Shown: positions 44,902 to 54,588, counted from the stretch's first letter. The stretch: 64,000 nucleotides of DNA from Caldicellulosiruptoraceae bacterium PP1 (GCA_041320695.1 JBGGOQ010000001.1:62001-126000); one strand, 5' to 3'. Translations and numbers: made by a program. The notes: generated by a model from the letters alone, not told the origin.

Positions 44902-47301
44902 ATGGAACTTAAGCTATCAGAAATTAAAAAGGAAATAAGTTTGGACTTTATGCAATTTGAAGATACTAATTCAATTGAACCACTAGAAGATATTATCGGT
45001 CAAGGAAGAGCGAAAAAGGCATTTGAATTCGGACTAATAGTAAATAAAAAAGGATATAATCTTTATCTTTGTGGTCAAACTGGAACTGGTAAAACAAGTT
45101 ATGCGCTTGAAAGGATATCAAAATTAGCATTGAGTAGAAATACACCAAACGATTGGGTATATATATATAATTTTTCAACTCCAGATGAACCATTATCTGT
45201 ATCTCTTCCAAAGGGAGTAGCAAAGGAATTTAAAAAAGATATGGATGAATTTATTGAGGCTATTTTAAATGAACTACCAAAAGTATTTAACTCTGAGGAA
45301 TATGAAAATGATAAAAATGTTATTTTAAACGAGTTTCAAGATATAAAAACAGAGATGTTTGATAAATTAGCACAAGAAGCAAAAGAATTTGAATTTGAGA
45401 TAAAATTTACTCCGAGTGGTGTATATTTCTTACCAATTTTAAACGGAAAAACTCTTACAGAAAATGAATATTCCAATTTAGAGAAAAGTCTAAGAGAAGA
45501 TATAGAGAAAAAATTAAAGATATTGCAGCAAAATGCAGTTGATGTTCTTAAAAAGATAAAAATAATAGAAAAACAGACTCGTGAGAAAATAAAGGATTTA
45601 CAAAGGAACATTGCAATTTTTACATTAGGACATTATATAAATGAAATAAGAAACAAATATAAAGACATATCCAAAATAAACACATTCCTTGACAATATAA
45701 CGAATGATATTGTCAATAATCTTGAATTATTTTTTGAAAAAGAAGAAGAAGAGCAAAACCCATATCAAACTTTTTTCAATACCAAGAAAATATCTTTTTC
45801 TCCTGTAGATAAATATAAAGTGAACATTATTGTAGATAATTCAGATATTATTGGAGCTCCAGTTATTTACGAGCCAAATCCAACTTATTATAATCTTATA
45901 GGTAAAATTGAATATGAAAATGAATATGGGGTATATCTTATTACAGACTTTTCAAAGATAAAACCAGGTGCTCTTCATAAAGCAAACGGTGGATATTTAA
46001 TTTTACAAGCAAAGGACTTGCTATCAAATCCACAGTCATGGGAGGTATTGAAAAGAGTATTAAAAAATGGATATGTTCAAATTGAGAATATGAGAGATGT
46101 ATTTGGATTGTTACCAACTTCATCATTAAAACCAGAACCAATACCGATAGATATAAAAGTAATACTTATAGGAAATGAATATATTTACAATTTATTATAT
46201 GAACTTGATGAGGACTTTAAAAAATTATTTAAAATAAAAGTTGATTTTGATACAGAAATGAATTTAAATCAAGAAAATATTCTAAAAATGATACAATTTA
46301 TAAGTTCTTTTTGTAAAAGAGAAAATACTATACCATTTACAAAAAATGCAATTCAAAAAGTTTTAGAGTATTCAATGAGGCTTACAGAAAATCAAAATAA
46401 GCTTTCAACAAAATTTAATGAGATTGTAGAAATATTATCAGAATCAATAACTTGGGCTGAAATAGACAATCAGCAAAAAGTATATGATATTCATGTTATA
46501 AAAGCAATAAGAGAAAAAGAATACAGATCTTCGAAGTATGAAGAAAAAATAAGTGAGTTAATAAACAATAAGATAATTATGGTCGATGTTGATGGTTATA
46601 ATGTTGGTCAAATAAATGGTTTAGCAATTATCTCTGACGGAGATTATTCTTTTGGGAAACCATCAAGAATTACAGTTACCACAAGTGTAGGAAAAAATGG
46701 TATAATAAATATTGAACGAGAAGTACAAATGTCTGGCAAAACGCATAGTAAAGGAGTTTTAATAATAAGTGGATTTTTTACAGAAAGATATGCACAAGAT
46801 ATGCCTTTAACACTAAATGCAACTATTTGCTTTGAACAACTTTATAGCGGTATAGATGGTGACTCAGCTTCAGCAGCAGAACTATGTGCTTTACTTTCTT
46901 CATTAAGTGGTATTCCTATATATCAAGGTATAGCAGTTACTGGTTCAATTAACCAAAAGGGTGAAATTCAAGCTGTAGGAGGTGTTACAAAAAAGATAGA
47001 AGGTTTTTATTATACCTGTAAACAGCTTGGTTTAAATGGTAGGCAGGGAGTTATAATTCCAACTTCAAATATTAAAAATCTGACATTAAATGATGAAGTA
47101 ATTGGTTCTATAAAGAATAACCTATTTCATATATGGGCAGTATCCACAATAGATCAAGCAATTGAGATATTAACTGGTGTTAAATCTGGTGAAAAAAATA
47201 CTCAAAATGAATATCCTGTAGGGACAATTAATTATTTAGTTGTTCATAAATTAAAAAAATATTATTCGATATATGAAAAAGAAAATAAGGAGGAACATTG
47301 A
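44902..47301 (+). CDS. Lon-family (S16) ATP-dependent protease, LonB/LonC-like
   Basis: A second Lon-type protease of 799 residues, distinct from the LonA at 31267. It lacks the LON substrate domain and begins with a AAA+ module (Walker A LCGQTGTGKTSYA near residue 57). A long helical insertion at ~100-290 separates it from the rest of the ATPase region (KPGALHKANGGYLILQAKDLL). The C-terminal S16 domain has catalytic Ser in DGDSASAAELCALL and Lys in GGVTKKIEG. ATG 44902 lies eight bases after GGGGTG; the GTG at 44893 is within that SD. Substrates are unknown. Confidence 0.9.
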   Translation: MELKLSEIKKEISLDFMQFEDTNSIEPLEDIIGQGRAKKAFEFGLIVNKKGYNLYLCGQTGTGKTSYALERISKLALSRNTPNDWVYIYNFSTPDEPLSVSLPKGVAKEFKKDMDEFIEAILNELPKVFNSEEYENDKNVILNEFQDIKTEMFDKLAQEAKEFEFEIKFTPSGVYFLPILNGKTLTENEYSNLEKSLREDIEKKLKILQQNAVDVLKKIKIIEKQTREKIKDLQRNIAIFTLGHYINEIRNKYKDISKINTFLDNITNDIVNNLELFFEKEEEEQNPYQTFFNTKKISFSPVDKYKVNIIVDNSDIIGAPVIYEPNPTYYNLIGKIEYENEYGVYLITDFSKIKPGALHKANGGYLILQAKDLLSNPQSWEVLKRVLKNGYVQIENMRDVFGLLPTSSLKPEPIPIDIKVILIGNEYIYNLLYELDEDFKKLFKIKVDFDTEMNLNQENILKMIQFISSFCKRENTIPFTKNAIQKVLEYSMRLTENQNKLSTKFNEIVEILSESITWAEIDNQQKVYDIHVIKAIREKEYRSSKYEEKISELINNKIIMVDVDGYNVGQINGLAIISDGDYSFGKPSRITVTTSVGKNGIINIEREVQMSGKTHSKGVLIISGFFTERYAQDMPLTLNATICFEQLYSGIDGDSASAAELCALLSSLSGIPIYQGIAVTGSINQKGEIQAVGGVTKKIEGFYYTCKQLGLNGRQGVIIPTSNIKNLTLNDEVIGSIKNNLFHIWAVSTIDQAIEILTGVKSGEKNTQNEYPVGTINYLVVHKLKKYYSIYEKENKEEH

Positions 47302-47303
47302 TA

Positions 47304-47801
47304 ATGGATACCATAAATATTTTGAAACAAAGAAAAAGTATTAGAAAGTACAAACCAAATCAAAAAATAGATAAAAAAGATTTAGAATTAATTATTGATG
47401 CTGCAAGATACGCTCCTACAGCAAACAATACACAAGGTTGGGCATTTGTTGTTGTCACTGACGAAAATCTACGTAAACAAATGGCTGAATATGCTCGTTG
47501 GGGAAGATTTATAAAAGATGCATCAGCATGTGTAGCAGTATTGTATAAAAAAGATAGTCAATATATAATTGAAGATGGGTCAGCTGCTTCAGCATATATT
47601 TGTGTAGCAGCTAAAGCACTAAATTTAGGAACTTGTTGGGTAGCAAGCTATAAAAAGGAACATTCTGAAAAGGTAAAAGATTTATTAAATGTACCAGATA
47701 ACTATGAACTATTTTCATTAATTGCAATTGGAGTACCTGATGAAGATCCTTCAAGAGAAAAGAAGCCATTAAATGAAATATTGCATTGGGAGAAATTTTA
47801 A
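47304..47801 (+). CDS. Nitroreductase family protein
   Basis: A 165-residue FMN-dependent NAD(P)H oxidoreductase-like protein. The opening ILKQRKSIRKYKPN with AARYAPTANNTQGW provides the phosphate-binding Arg/Ser residues for FMN. Later motifs include GSAASAYICVAAKALNLGTCW and LIAIGVPDEDP. It is the short form of the family. ATG 47304 is ten bases after AAGGAGG; the TTG at 47298 is closer to the SD. It overlaps the region after the Lon-like gene, so the two may be co-transcribed. The substrate is unknown. Confidence 0.88.
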   Translation: MDTINILKQRKSIRKYKPNQKIDKKDLELIIDAARYAPTANNTQGWAFVVVTDENLRKQMAEYARWGRFIKDASACVAVLYKKDSQYIIEDGSAASAYICVAAKALNLGTCWVASYKKEHSEKVKDLLNVPDNYELFSLIAIGVPDEDPSREKKPLNEILHWEKF

Positions 47802-47826
47802 TTAAATTTGGGGGGAAAACTTCACA

Positions 47827-48222
47827 TTGTTTAAAGAGTTTGAAATAAGGACAAAAGAAAGAACAGATTTTATTGAAATTACTAATAAGATAAAAGAAAT
47901 TGTAAGACAAAGTGCAATCAAAAATGGTATTGTAACAATTTTTATTCCTCATACAACAGCAGGTGTTACTATAAATGAACATGCTGATCCAGATGTTATT
48001 GATGATCTGAAAGAGTATTTTGAAAAATTAGTTCCTAAAAATAATGCTTTTAAGCATTCAGAAGGTAATTCAGATGCACATATAAAAGCAAGTATTATTG
48101 GTTCATCTGTTCAGGTTTTATTAAATCAAGGTGAGTTATGTCTGGGAACATGGCAAGGTATATTCTTTTGTGAATTTGACGGACCACGCAAAAGAAAAGT
48201 ATACATGATGATAAAAGGATAA
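47827..48222 (+). CDS. yjbQ: YjbQ family protein (UPF0047)
   Basis: A 131-residue protein of the widely conserved UPF0047 family, named secondary thiamine-phosphate synthase in databases from a weak activity. Motifs are FIPHTTAGVTINEHADPDV near residue 39, SDAHIKASIIGSS near residue 82 and LGTWQGIFFCEFDGPRKR near the end, with the conserved histidines. The start is TTG with GGGGGG 11 bases upstream. It lies between the nitroreductase gene and gltX. The true role is unsettled. Confidence 0.88.
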   Translation: MFKEFEIRTKERTDFIEITNKIKEIVRQSAIKNGIVTIFIPHTTAGVTINEHADPDVIDDLKEYFEKLVPKNNAFKHSEGNSDAHIKASIIGSSVQVLLNQGELCLGTWQGIFFCEFDGPRKRKVYMMIKG

Positions 48223-48255
48223 ATTTTTTCATTTGAAAGGAGAACTTTTTTTAAA

Positions 48256-49704
48256 ATGGTTAGAGTAAGATTTGCACCAAGTCCTACCGGTGAGTTACAT
48301 ATTGGTGGGGCAAGAACAGCACTTTTCAACTATATTTTTGCCAGGAAAAACGATGGAAAATTTATTTTGCGAATTGAAGATACTGATGTATCACGTTCAA
48401 AAATAGAATGGGCAGAAGGCATACAAAAAAGCCTTTCTTATTTAGGAATTAATTGGGATGAAGGTCCAAATGTTGGTGGAGAATTTGGGCCTTATTTTCA
48501 ATCCTTACGAAAGGATATTTATCTTAAATTTGTAGAAAAATTAATTAATGAAGATAAAGCATATTATTGTTTTTGCTCTCAAGAAGATATAGAAAAAGAA
48601 AGAGAACAGGCAATAAAAAATAAGGTTTCGTATAGATATAGCAAAAAATGTAGGAACATTAGCATTGAGGATGCTAAGAAAAGGCTATTAAATAATGAAA
48701 AAGCTGTTGTTAGGATTAAAGCAAATCAAAATGAAAAGATTATTGTTAATGACATAATACGTGGTAAAGTTGAATTTGATGGTTCAGAAGTGGATGATTT
48801 TATAATTTTGAAATCTGATGGCAATCCAACTTATAACTTTGTTTGTGTTATTGATGACCATTTGATGAATATAACACATGTTATTAGAGCAGAAGAGCAT
48901 TTATCAAATACGCCAAAACAGATATATTTATATAATCTATTAGGTTTTAAAATACCAGAGTTTGCTCATGTACCTATGATATTAGCACCTGATAGAAGCA
49001 AATTGAGTAAAAGACATGGTGCTACATCTGTTGAAGAATTTATCGACAAAGGTTACCTTAAGGAAGCTTTGATTAATTATCTATTACTCTTAGGTTGGTC
49101 AATTGGAGAAGACAGAACAATAATTTCTTTAGAAGAGGCTATAGAAAGTTTTGATTTACAAAAGGTTTCAAAAAATGCTGCTATATATGATATTAATAAA
49201 CTCACATGGATTAATGGATATTATTTGAAACAATTAGAAATAGATGAGTTATTTGAAAGAATGAAACCTTTTTTTATTAAAAATAATATTGATATATCAA
49301 AATTTGAAACTTCATATATAAAATCTGTTTTATTACTTGTAAGAGAAAAGGTAAAAACATTAGTTGAACTTGTTGAAGCAAGTAGATACTTTTTTGAAAA
49401 TTCTTTTGAATATGAACAAAAGGGAATTGAAAAATACTTTACTAATGATAAATTACTTATGCTTAAAAATATTATTCCTTTATTAAATCAGATTAATGAC
49501 TTTAATAGGGATAAAATTGAAAAAGTTATTAGAAACTATGCAGATTCATTAGGGGTAAAAGCAGCAGAAATAATACATCCAACACGTTTAGCAATTACGG
49601 GTAGAACTGTTACACCTGGACTTTTTGAGATTATGGAACTACTTGGTAAAGATATGGTAATATCAAGGATAAATAGAGCTATAGAAAAATTTTATAAAGA
49701 ATAA
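48256..49704 (+). CDS. gltX: Glutamyl-tRNA synthetase
   Basis: A class I synthetase of 482 residues. The HIGH motif is APSPTGELHIGGARTALFNY near residue 7 and KMSKS is KLSKRHGAT near residue 248. The Cys/His zinc-like region (YYCFCSQEDIE) is partly present. The C-terminal helical domain recognises the anticodon. SD AAAGGAG. Many Clostridia lack GlnRS and use a nondiscriminating GltX with GatCAB; this cannot be determined here. A tRNA-Glu is about 2.3 kb downstream. Confidence 0.96.
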   Translation: MVRVRFAPSPTGELHIGGARTALFNYIFARKNDGKFILRIEDTDVSRSKIEWAEGIQKSLSYLGINWDEGPNVGGEFGPYFQSLRKDIYLKFVEKLINEDKAYYCFCSQEDIEKEREQAIKNKVSYRYSKKCRNISIEDAKKRLLNNEKAVVRIKANQNEKIIVNDIIRGKVEFDGSEVDDFIILKSDGNPTYNFVCVIDDHLMNITHVIRAEEHLSNTPKQIYLYNLLGFKIPEFAHVPMILAPDRSKLSKRHGATSVEEFIDKGYLKEALINYLLLLGWSIGEDRTIISLEEAIESFDLQKVSKNAAIYDINKLTWINGYYLKQLEIDELFERMKPFFIKNNIDISKFETSYIKSVLLLVREKVKTLVELVEASRYFFENSFEYEQKGIEKYFTNDKLLMLKNIIPLLNQINDFNRDKIEKVIRNYADSLGVKAAEIIHPTRLAITGRTVTPGLFEIMELLGKDMVISRINRAIEKFYKE

Positions 49705-49716
49705 ATAAATCTAAAC

Positions 49717-49752
49717 AAAAAGGTAACCACATTTCCAATGGTTACCTTTTTA
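49717..49752 (+). terminator. Terminator of gltX
   Basis: AAAAAGGTAACCA (49717-49729) pairs perfectly with TGGTTACCTTTTT (49739-49751). Confidence 0.92.
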
Positions 49753-49937
49753 TATGCTGCTACATTTTAATAAAAAACTGAATTTTATGATCTTAAAATA
49801 TATCTCAAAATTCAGCTTTATATAATAGTTCTTTAATTAGTAGGTATGGTAAGATATTTATTTTAAAAAATTGCAGTAAAATTGCAGTAAAAACTTTTAA
49901 AAATTATTTTTTAAACCTTAATACCCTTCATAATGAT
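49753..49937. other. AT-rich spacer with hairpin and 11-bp tandem repeat beside tRNA-Arg
   Basis: No gene is visible. CTGAATTTT and AAAATTCAG near 49787-49820 form a 9-bp stem with a long loop. ATTGCAGTAAA is repeated in tandem at 49870-49880 and 49881-49891. The repeat lies about 47 bases beyond the 3' end of tRNA-Arg. Confidence 0.6.
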
Positions 49938-50014
49938 TGGTACGCCCGAGAGGATTCGAACCTCCGGCACACGGTTTAGGAAACCGTTGCTCTGTCCTGC
50001 TGAGCTACGGGCGC
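49938..50014 (-). tRNA. tRNA-Arg (CCT)
   Basis: A full cloverleaf on the minus strand. The acceptor is GCGCCCG with CGGGCGT (one G-U pair), the anticodon stem is ACGGT/ACCGT around the loop TTCCTAA, and the anticodon is CCT. The T-arm includes GGTTCGAATCC, and CCA is encoded. It decodes AGG. Confidence 0.95.
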
Positions 50015-50034
50015 ACAATTTTTTTGCAATAAAT

Positions 50035-50063
50035 ATGATACTATAATTTTTATTTACTGTAAA
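50035..50063 (-). promoter_or_regulatory. Promoter of tRNA-Arg
   Basis: On the minus strand, TTTACA (50063-50058) and TATCAT (50040-50035) are 17 bases apart, about 20 bases before the tRNA 5' end. Confidence 0.62.
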
Positions 50064-50081
50064 GAGTATATATGCTTTTTT

Positions 50082-50111
50082 TTGACTTGTAGCTTATGAA
50101 AAGTGTATAAT
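50082..50111 (+). promoter_or_regulatory. Promoter of serS
   Basis: TTGACT (50082-50087) and TATAAT (50106-50111) have an 18-base spacer. The leader is only about 30 bases, too short for a T-box. Confidence 0.75.
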
Positions 50112-50136
50112 TTATAAGAAAACAATAGATAAATGA

Positions 50137-51408
<1,272 letters not shown>

Positions 51409-51411
<3 letters not shown>

Positions 51412-51441
51412 GACTGGAAAATCCAGTCTCATTTCTTTTTT
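51409..51441 (+). terminator. Terminator of serS
   Basis: TGAGACTGGA (51409-51418) pairs with TCCAGTCTCA (51422-51431) over a 3-base loop, then TTTCTTTTTT. The serS stop codon is in the left arm. Confidence 0.9.
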
Positions 51442-51595
51442 GACAGTCTCCTTTTTTAATAATATCTATTTTTTAATCTAAATTTAGATAAAATTTATCC
51501 AAACTTTATATGTCTTTGATGGATCTTTGTCGAATTATTAGATGAACAAGCTGTTATAGAAATATTATATAAAATAAAATTTTTCTCTTGATGTG

Positions 51596-51624
51596 TTGAC
51601 AATAAAATAATCATGTGCTAAAAT
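51596..51624 (+). promoter_or_regulatory. Promoter of tRNA-Leu(TAG)
   Basis: TTGACA (51596-51601), 17 bases, TAAAAT (51619-51624) with a TGn extension. This is a strong stable-RNA promoter. Confidence 0.82.
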
Positions 51625-51637
51625 AAATTCTGCTGAC

Positions 51638-51722
<85 letters not shown>

Positions 51723-51731
51723 AAAAAATAC

Positions 51732-51760
51732 TTGACAAAATGTCGAATATCCATTATAAT
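51732..51760 (+). promoter_or_regulatory. Promoter of the tRNA-Leu(TAA)-fMet-Met-Glu unit
   Basis: A perfect consensus: TTGACA (51732-51737), 17 bases, TATAAT (51755-51760). It lies between two tRNA genes. Confidence 0.85.
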
Positions 51761-51774
51761 CTAAAATTGCTGAT

Positions 51775-51864
51775 GCCGGAGTGGCGGAATAGGCAGACGC
51801 ACAGGACTTAAAATCCTGGGACCCCTTAAAGGTCGTACCGGTTCAAGTCCGGTTTCCGGCACCA
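51775..51864 (+). tRNA. tRNA-Leu (TAA)
   Basis: A 90-base class II tRNA. The acceptor GCCGGAG pairs with TTCCGGC (one G-U), the anticodon loop is CTTAAAA, and the anticodon is TAA. The variable arm is long and CCA is encoded. Confidence 0.95.
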
Positions 51865-51867
51865 TAT

Positions 51868-51943
<76 letters not shown>

Positions 51944-51948
51944 AATAT

Positions 51949-52025
51949 GGCGGCGTAGCTCAGTTGGCTAGAGCATGCGGTTCATACCCGCAGTGTCAGC
52001 GGTTCAAATCCGTTCGCCGCCACCA
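51949..52025 (+). tRNA. Elongator tRNA-Met (CAT)
   Basis: The acceptor GGCGGCG pairs with CGCCGCC and the anticodon loop TTCATAC carries CAT. The paired first base distinguishes it from the initiator. A tRNA-Ile with modified CAT is a less likely alternative. Confidence 0.9.
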
Positions 52026-52037
52026 AAAAATTAATAT

Positions 52038-52113
52038 GGCCCCGTGGTCAAGAGGCCTAAGACACAGCCCTTTCACGGCTGTAACAGGGGTTCGAATCCC
52101 CTCGGGGTCACCA
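52038..52113 (+). tRNA. tRNA-Glu (TTC)
   Basis: The acceptor GGCCCCG pairs with CGGGGTC (one G-U), the anticodon loop is CTTTCAC with anticodon TTC, and CCA is encoded. Confidence 0.94.
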
Positions 52114-52125
52114 ATAATTAGAACT

Positions 52126-52154
52126 AAAAGGCTTTTATTAAAAGCCTTTTTTTA
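52126..52154 (+). terminator. Terminator after tRNA-Glu
   Basis: AAAAGGCTTTT (52126-52136) pairs with AAAAGCCTTTT (52140-52150) over a 3-base loop, followed by T. Confidence 0.88.
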
Positions 52155-52155
52155 T

Positions 52156-52184
52156 TTGACTTTAATTAATTTTTTAAATAAAAT
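52156..52184 (+). promoter_or_regulatory. Promoter of tRNA-Leu(CAG)
   Basis: TTGACT (52156-52161) and TAAAAT (52179-52184) have a 17-base spacer, directly after the terminator. Confidence 0.8.
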
Positions 52185-52192
52185 ATTTTTAT

Positions 52193-52279
52193 GCGGATAT
52201 GGCGGAATTGGCAGACGCGTTAGACTCAGGATCTAATGGGATTATTCCCATGGGGGTTCAAATCCCCCTATCCGCACCA
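52193..52279 (+). tRNA. tRNA-Leu (CAG)
   Basis: An 87-base class II tRNA. The acceptor GCGGATA pairs with TATCCGC, the anticodon loop is CTCAGGA with anticodon CAG, and CCA is encoded. It closely resembles tRNA-Leu(TAG) in the D-arm. Confidence 0.95.
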
Positions 52280-52304
52280 AAGATCATCAAGCAATTTACT
52301 TGCA

Positions 52305-52820
52305 TTAATTCTTTTCATTTATCATTTTTCTTAATATTTTCTTCTTAATAAATCTTTTATTTACTTCATTTGAAATTATACTGATATTACCATCAATTTC
52401 AAGTAATGCTAATTTTACTTCTTTAAATGAAGATAAACCATGTTCTCTAACTGCTTCATTTAATTGGTTTACTGTAATTTTTGCTTTTGAAAGATTTTTT
52501 GAATTTATTTTACCATTATAAATGAGTAGTATAGGTTCACCTTCCACAAAATGCTCCAATTTAGGAAAACGATAAATAATTAATTTTAGAAAATAGTTAA
52601 TTAGTATTAATGAAGCAGCAGAAATAAGTCCACCAACTAAAGTCGAGTCAGATCCCACCATTGCATTTTGAACAGAATTACTTATCAATAAGATAAAAAC
52701 AAGATCTATTAATGATAATTGTGAGATTTCTTTTTTTCCTAATAATCTGATTGTTATAAATAAAAATAAATAAACAATTGTTGTACTAAATATAATATTT
52801 AAATATTTAAGAAATACCAT
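52305..52820 (-). CDS. DUF421 (YetF-type) membrane protein
   Basis: A 171-residue membrane protein with three hydrophobic segments in the first ~85 residues. The conserved ITIRLLGKKEISQLSLIDLVFILLIS stretch is broken across residues 22-48. The cytoplasmic YetF-like domain includes FVEGEPILLIYNGKIN and LNEAVREHGLSSFKEVKLALLEIDGNISII. The role is unknown; relatives in Bacillus are often sporulation-associated. SD GAGGTG. Confidence 0.87.
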   Translation of the reverse strand: MVFLKYLNIIFSTTIVYLFLFITIRLLGKKEISQLSLIDLVFILLISNSVQNAMVGSDSTLVGGLISAASLILINYFLKLIIYRFPKLEHFVEGEPILLIYNGKINSKNLSKAKITVNQLNEAVREHGLSSFKEVKLALLEIDGNISIISNEVNKRFIKKKILRKMINEKN

Positions 52821-52872
52821 AAAATAAACACCTCAATTATTAAAATGAATATTTGTATGAAAATATTAATAT

Positions 52873-53562
52873 TTATTTATTAAGTAATTTTTCTATCTTA
52901 TTTATTATTTCATTCCTTTTTAAAATACCAATAATAAATAATATTGTTGAGATTATTGATACTATTATTGCAATAGTATAGTCTTTTTGTTGCAAATTAC
53001 TACCAATATAAGATGAAAAAAATATTCCTGGAAAACGTGCAATTGTTAATAAAATTAAAAATCTTAACGGTTTTATTGGTGAAATACCAACAATATATGT
53101 TAATATATCTTTTGGAATACCGGGTATCAAAAATAATAAAAATAAAGCAACTTCACTCTTTTGACTATTTATTACAAAATTAAAATTTTCTAATTGTTTT
53201 TTTGGAACTATTTCTTTAATGAGATTATAACCTAATAATCTTGCAATATAAAAAACAATTATAGAACCTAAAACAATACCAATTAAAGAATAAATAGTTC
53301 CTAAAAAAGTTCCATAAATATATCCACCTGATACTTGCACTACTTCACCAGGAATTACTGATATAACAACTTGGAGGATTTGAAAAAGGATAAAAATGAG
53401 TGCACTTATTGAACCATATGATAAAATCATATTTCTAAATTCTTGAGGGTTTTTTGTAATCTTTATGAGTGTAGGTGAATATTTTATTGTTATATAGGTT
53501 ATTAAGATAGCAAATAAAATAAGTGCCACAATATTAAGAACAATTTTTACTTTTTTATTCAT
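52873..53562 (-). CDS. TVP38/TMEM64 family membrane protein (VTT/DedA-like)
   Basis: A 229-residue integral membrane protein with about six hydrophobic segments. The VTT hallmark is visible as VIPGEVVQVSGGYIYGTFLG followed by IPGIPKDILTYIVGISP and ARFPGIFFSSYIG. Members of the superfamily are scramblases or flippases for polyprenyl-phosphate and phospholipids; the specific function here is unknown. It starts at ATG 53562 with GAGGTGA upstream and is divergent from the Mn2+ riboswitch unit. Confidence 0.88.
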   Translation of the reverse strand: MNKKVKIVLNIVALILFAILITYITIKYSPTLIKITKNPQEFRNMILSYGSISALIFILFQILQVVISVIPGEVVQVSGGYIYGTFLGTIYSLIGIVLGSIIVFYIARLLGYNLIKEIVPKKQLENFNFVINSQKSEVALFLLFLIPGIPKDILTYIVGISPIKPLRFLILLTIARFPGIFFSSYIGSNLQQKDYTIAIIVSIISTILFIIGILKRNEIINKIEKLLNK

Positions 53563-53625
53563 TTTGTCACCTCATATTTTGTTTTAATTATATATACTTT
53601 TGTTTAAGAAGATTATATTATAATC

Positions 53626-53654
53626 TTGTATTTATATAAAGATAAATATATAAT
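53626..53654 (+). promoter_or_regulatory. Promoter of the Mn2+ riboswitch and exporter unit
   Basis: TTGTAT (53626-53631), 17 bases, TATAAT (53649-53654). The transcript would start near 53661, about 23 bases before the aptamer. Confidence 0.68.
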
Positions 53655-53683
53655 TAATACTGTGGTAAAGTAATACTAATTAG

Positions 53684-53776
53684 TTGAAGGGGAGTAGTTT
53701 TAATTATAAAGTCAACATACTGGTATATTGATATACCTGGCTTTATAACCCTTTTATTGGGAAACGAGACCTTCAG
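53684..53776 (+). ncRNA. yybP-ykoY manganese riboswitch
   Basis: The signature parts of the yybP-ykoY aptamer are present: GAAGGGGAGTAG on the 5' side, a central long hairpin, and GGGAAACGAGACCTTC on the 3' side. P1 is GAAGG (53686-53690) with CCTTC (53770-53774). The class binds Mn2+ and commonly precedes UPF0016/GDT1 exporters, as here. The 3' arm of P1 also forms the left arm of the terminator at 53769, so Mn2+ binding should prevent termination (an ON switch). Confidence 0.92.
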
Positions 53777-53816
53777 CATAATCATTTTTTGGTTATGCTG
53801 AAGGTTTTATTTTTTG
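53769..53816 (+). terminator. Expression-platform terminator of the Mn2+ riboswitch
   Basis: ACCTTCAGCATAA (53769-53781) pairs perfectly with TTATGCTGAAGGT (53793-53805), followed by TTTATTTTTT. It is mutually exclusive with aptamer helix P1. Confidence 0.9.
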
Positions 53817-53828
53817 GAGGTGGTTAAA

Positions 53829-54551
53829 ATTAAAGAAACTTTATTAGCATTTATTTTTTCAGTTGGAGCAGTTACCTTGGCAGAAATGGGTGATAAAACA
53901 CAGTTACTTGCCATGGCTTTTGCAACAAGATATAAGGCAACTAAAGTTCTTTTGGGGGTGTTTATTGCTACAATATTAAATCATGCTTTAGCTGTAGCAG
54001 TAGGTACATACCTAACTAAAATAGAAAATATGCAAACAATTATTCAATTGATAGCCTCATTATCATTTATATTATTTGGATTGTGGACTATTAGAGGAGA
54101 TTCTTTGGATGGAGAAGATAATGTAAAGTCAAAGATGAGTGCTGTCCTAACTGTTGCAATTTCTTTTTTCATAGCAGAATTAGGTGATAAAACTCAACTT
54201 ACAACAATAGCTTTATCCACAAAGTTTCCTAACTCACCAATATGGGTGTTAATGGGAACTACTTCTGGGATGATTATTTCTGATTCAATAGGAATTATTT
54301 TTGGTGTTGTAATGTGCAAAAGAATTCCATACAAATCAATAAAATTAATTTCTGCGATGATATTTGTAATTTTTGGCCTTATTGGTACAGGACAGGTACT
54401 AATTTATGATTTCAAATGGAATATTATTTTATCATGTTTATCTCTTTTGATTTTATTTATAATAACTATAATAGCTGCAAGATATTTAAGCAAAACAAAA
54501 CAAAAGGATGAGATAATTGTTTGCAATAACAAGAGGAAGTATAACAGCTAA
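53829..54551 (+). CDS. GDT1/TMEM165 (UPF0016) family Mn2+ exporter
   Basis: A 240-residue membrane protein with about six helices and the two family motifs ExGDK(T/S): AEMGDKTQ near residue 19 and AELGDKTQ near residue 120. Bacterial relatives (MneA/MneP-type) export manganese, and the upstream riboswitch supports this. The start is unusual: with GGAGG at 53817-53821 the best-spaced codon is ATT at 53829 (MKETLLAFIF). TTG 53814 and GTG 53820 lie within or before the SD and lack their own. It is followed by its own terminator. Confidence 0.9.
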   Translation: MKETLLAFIFSVGAVTLAEMGDKTQLLAMAFATRYKATKVLLGVFIATILNHALAVAVGTYLTKIENMQTIIQLIASLSFILFGLWTIRGDSLDGEDNVKSKMSAVLTVAISFFIAELGDKTQLTTIALSTKFPNSPIWVLMGTTSGMIISDSIGIIFGVVMCKRIPYKSIKLISAMIFVIFGLIGTGQVLIYDFKWNIILSCLSLLILFIITIIAARYLSKTKQKDEIIVCNNKRKYNS

Positions 54552-54580
54552 AGAGCCTGAGTAAAAAGGCTCTTTTTTTT
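54550..54580 (+). terminator. Terminator of the Mn2+ exporter gene
   Basis: AAAGAGCC (54550-54557) pairs with GGCTCTTT (54568-54575), followed by further T. Confidence 0.85.
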
Positions 54581-54588
54581 ATACAAGC

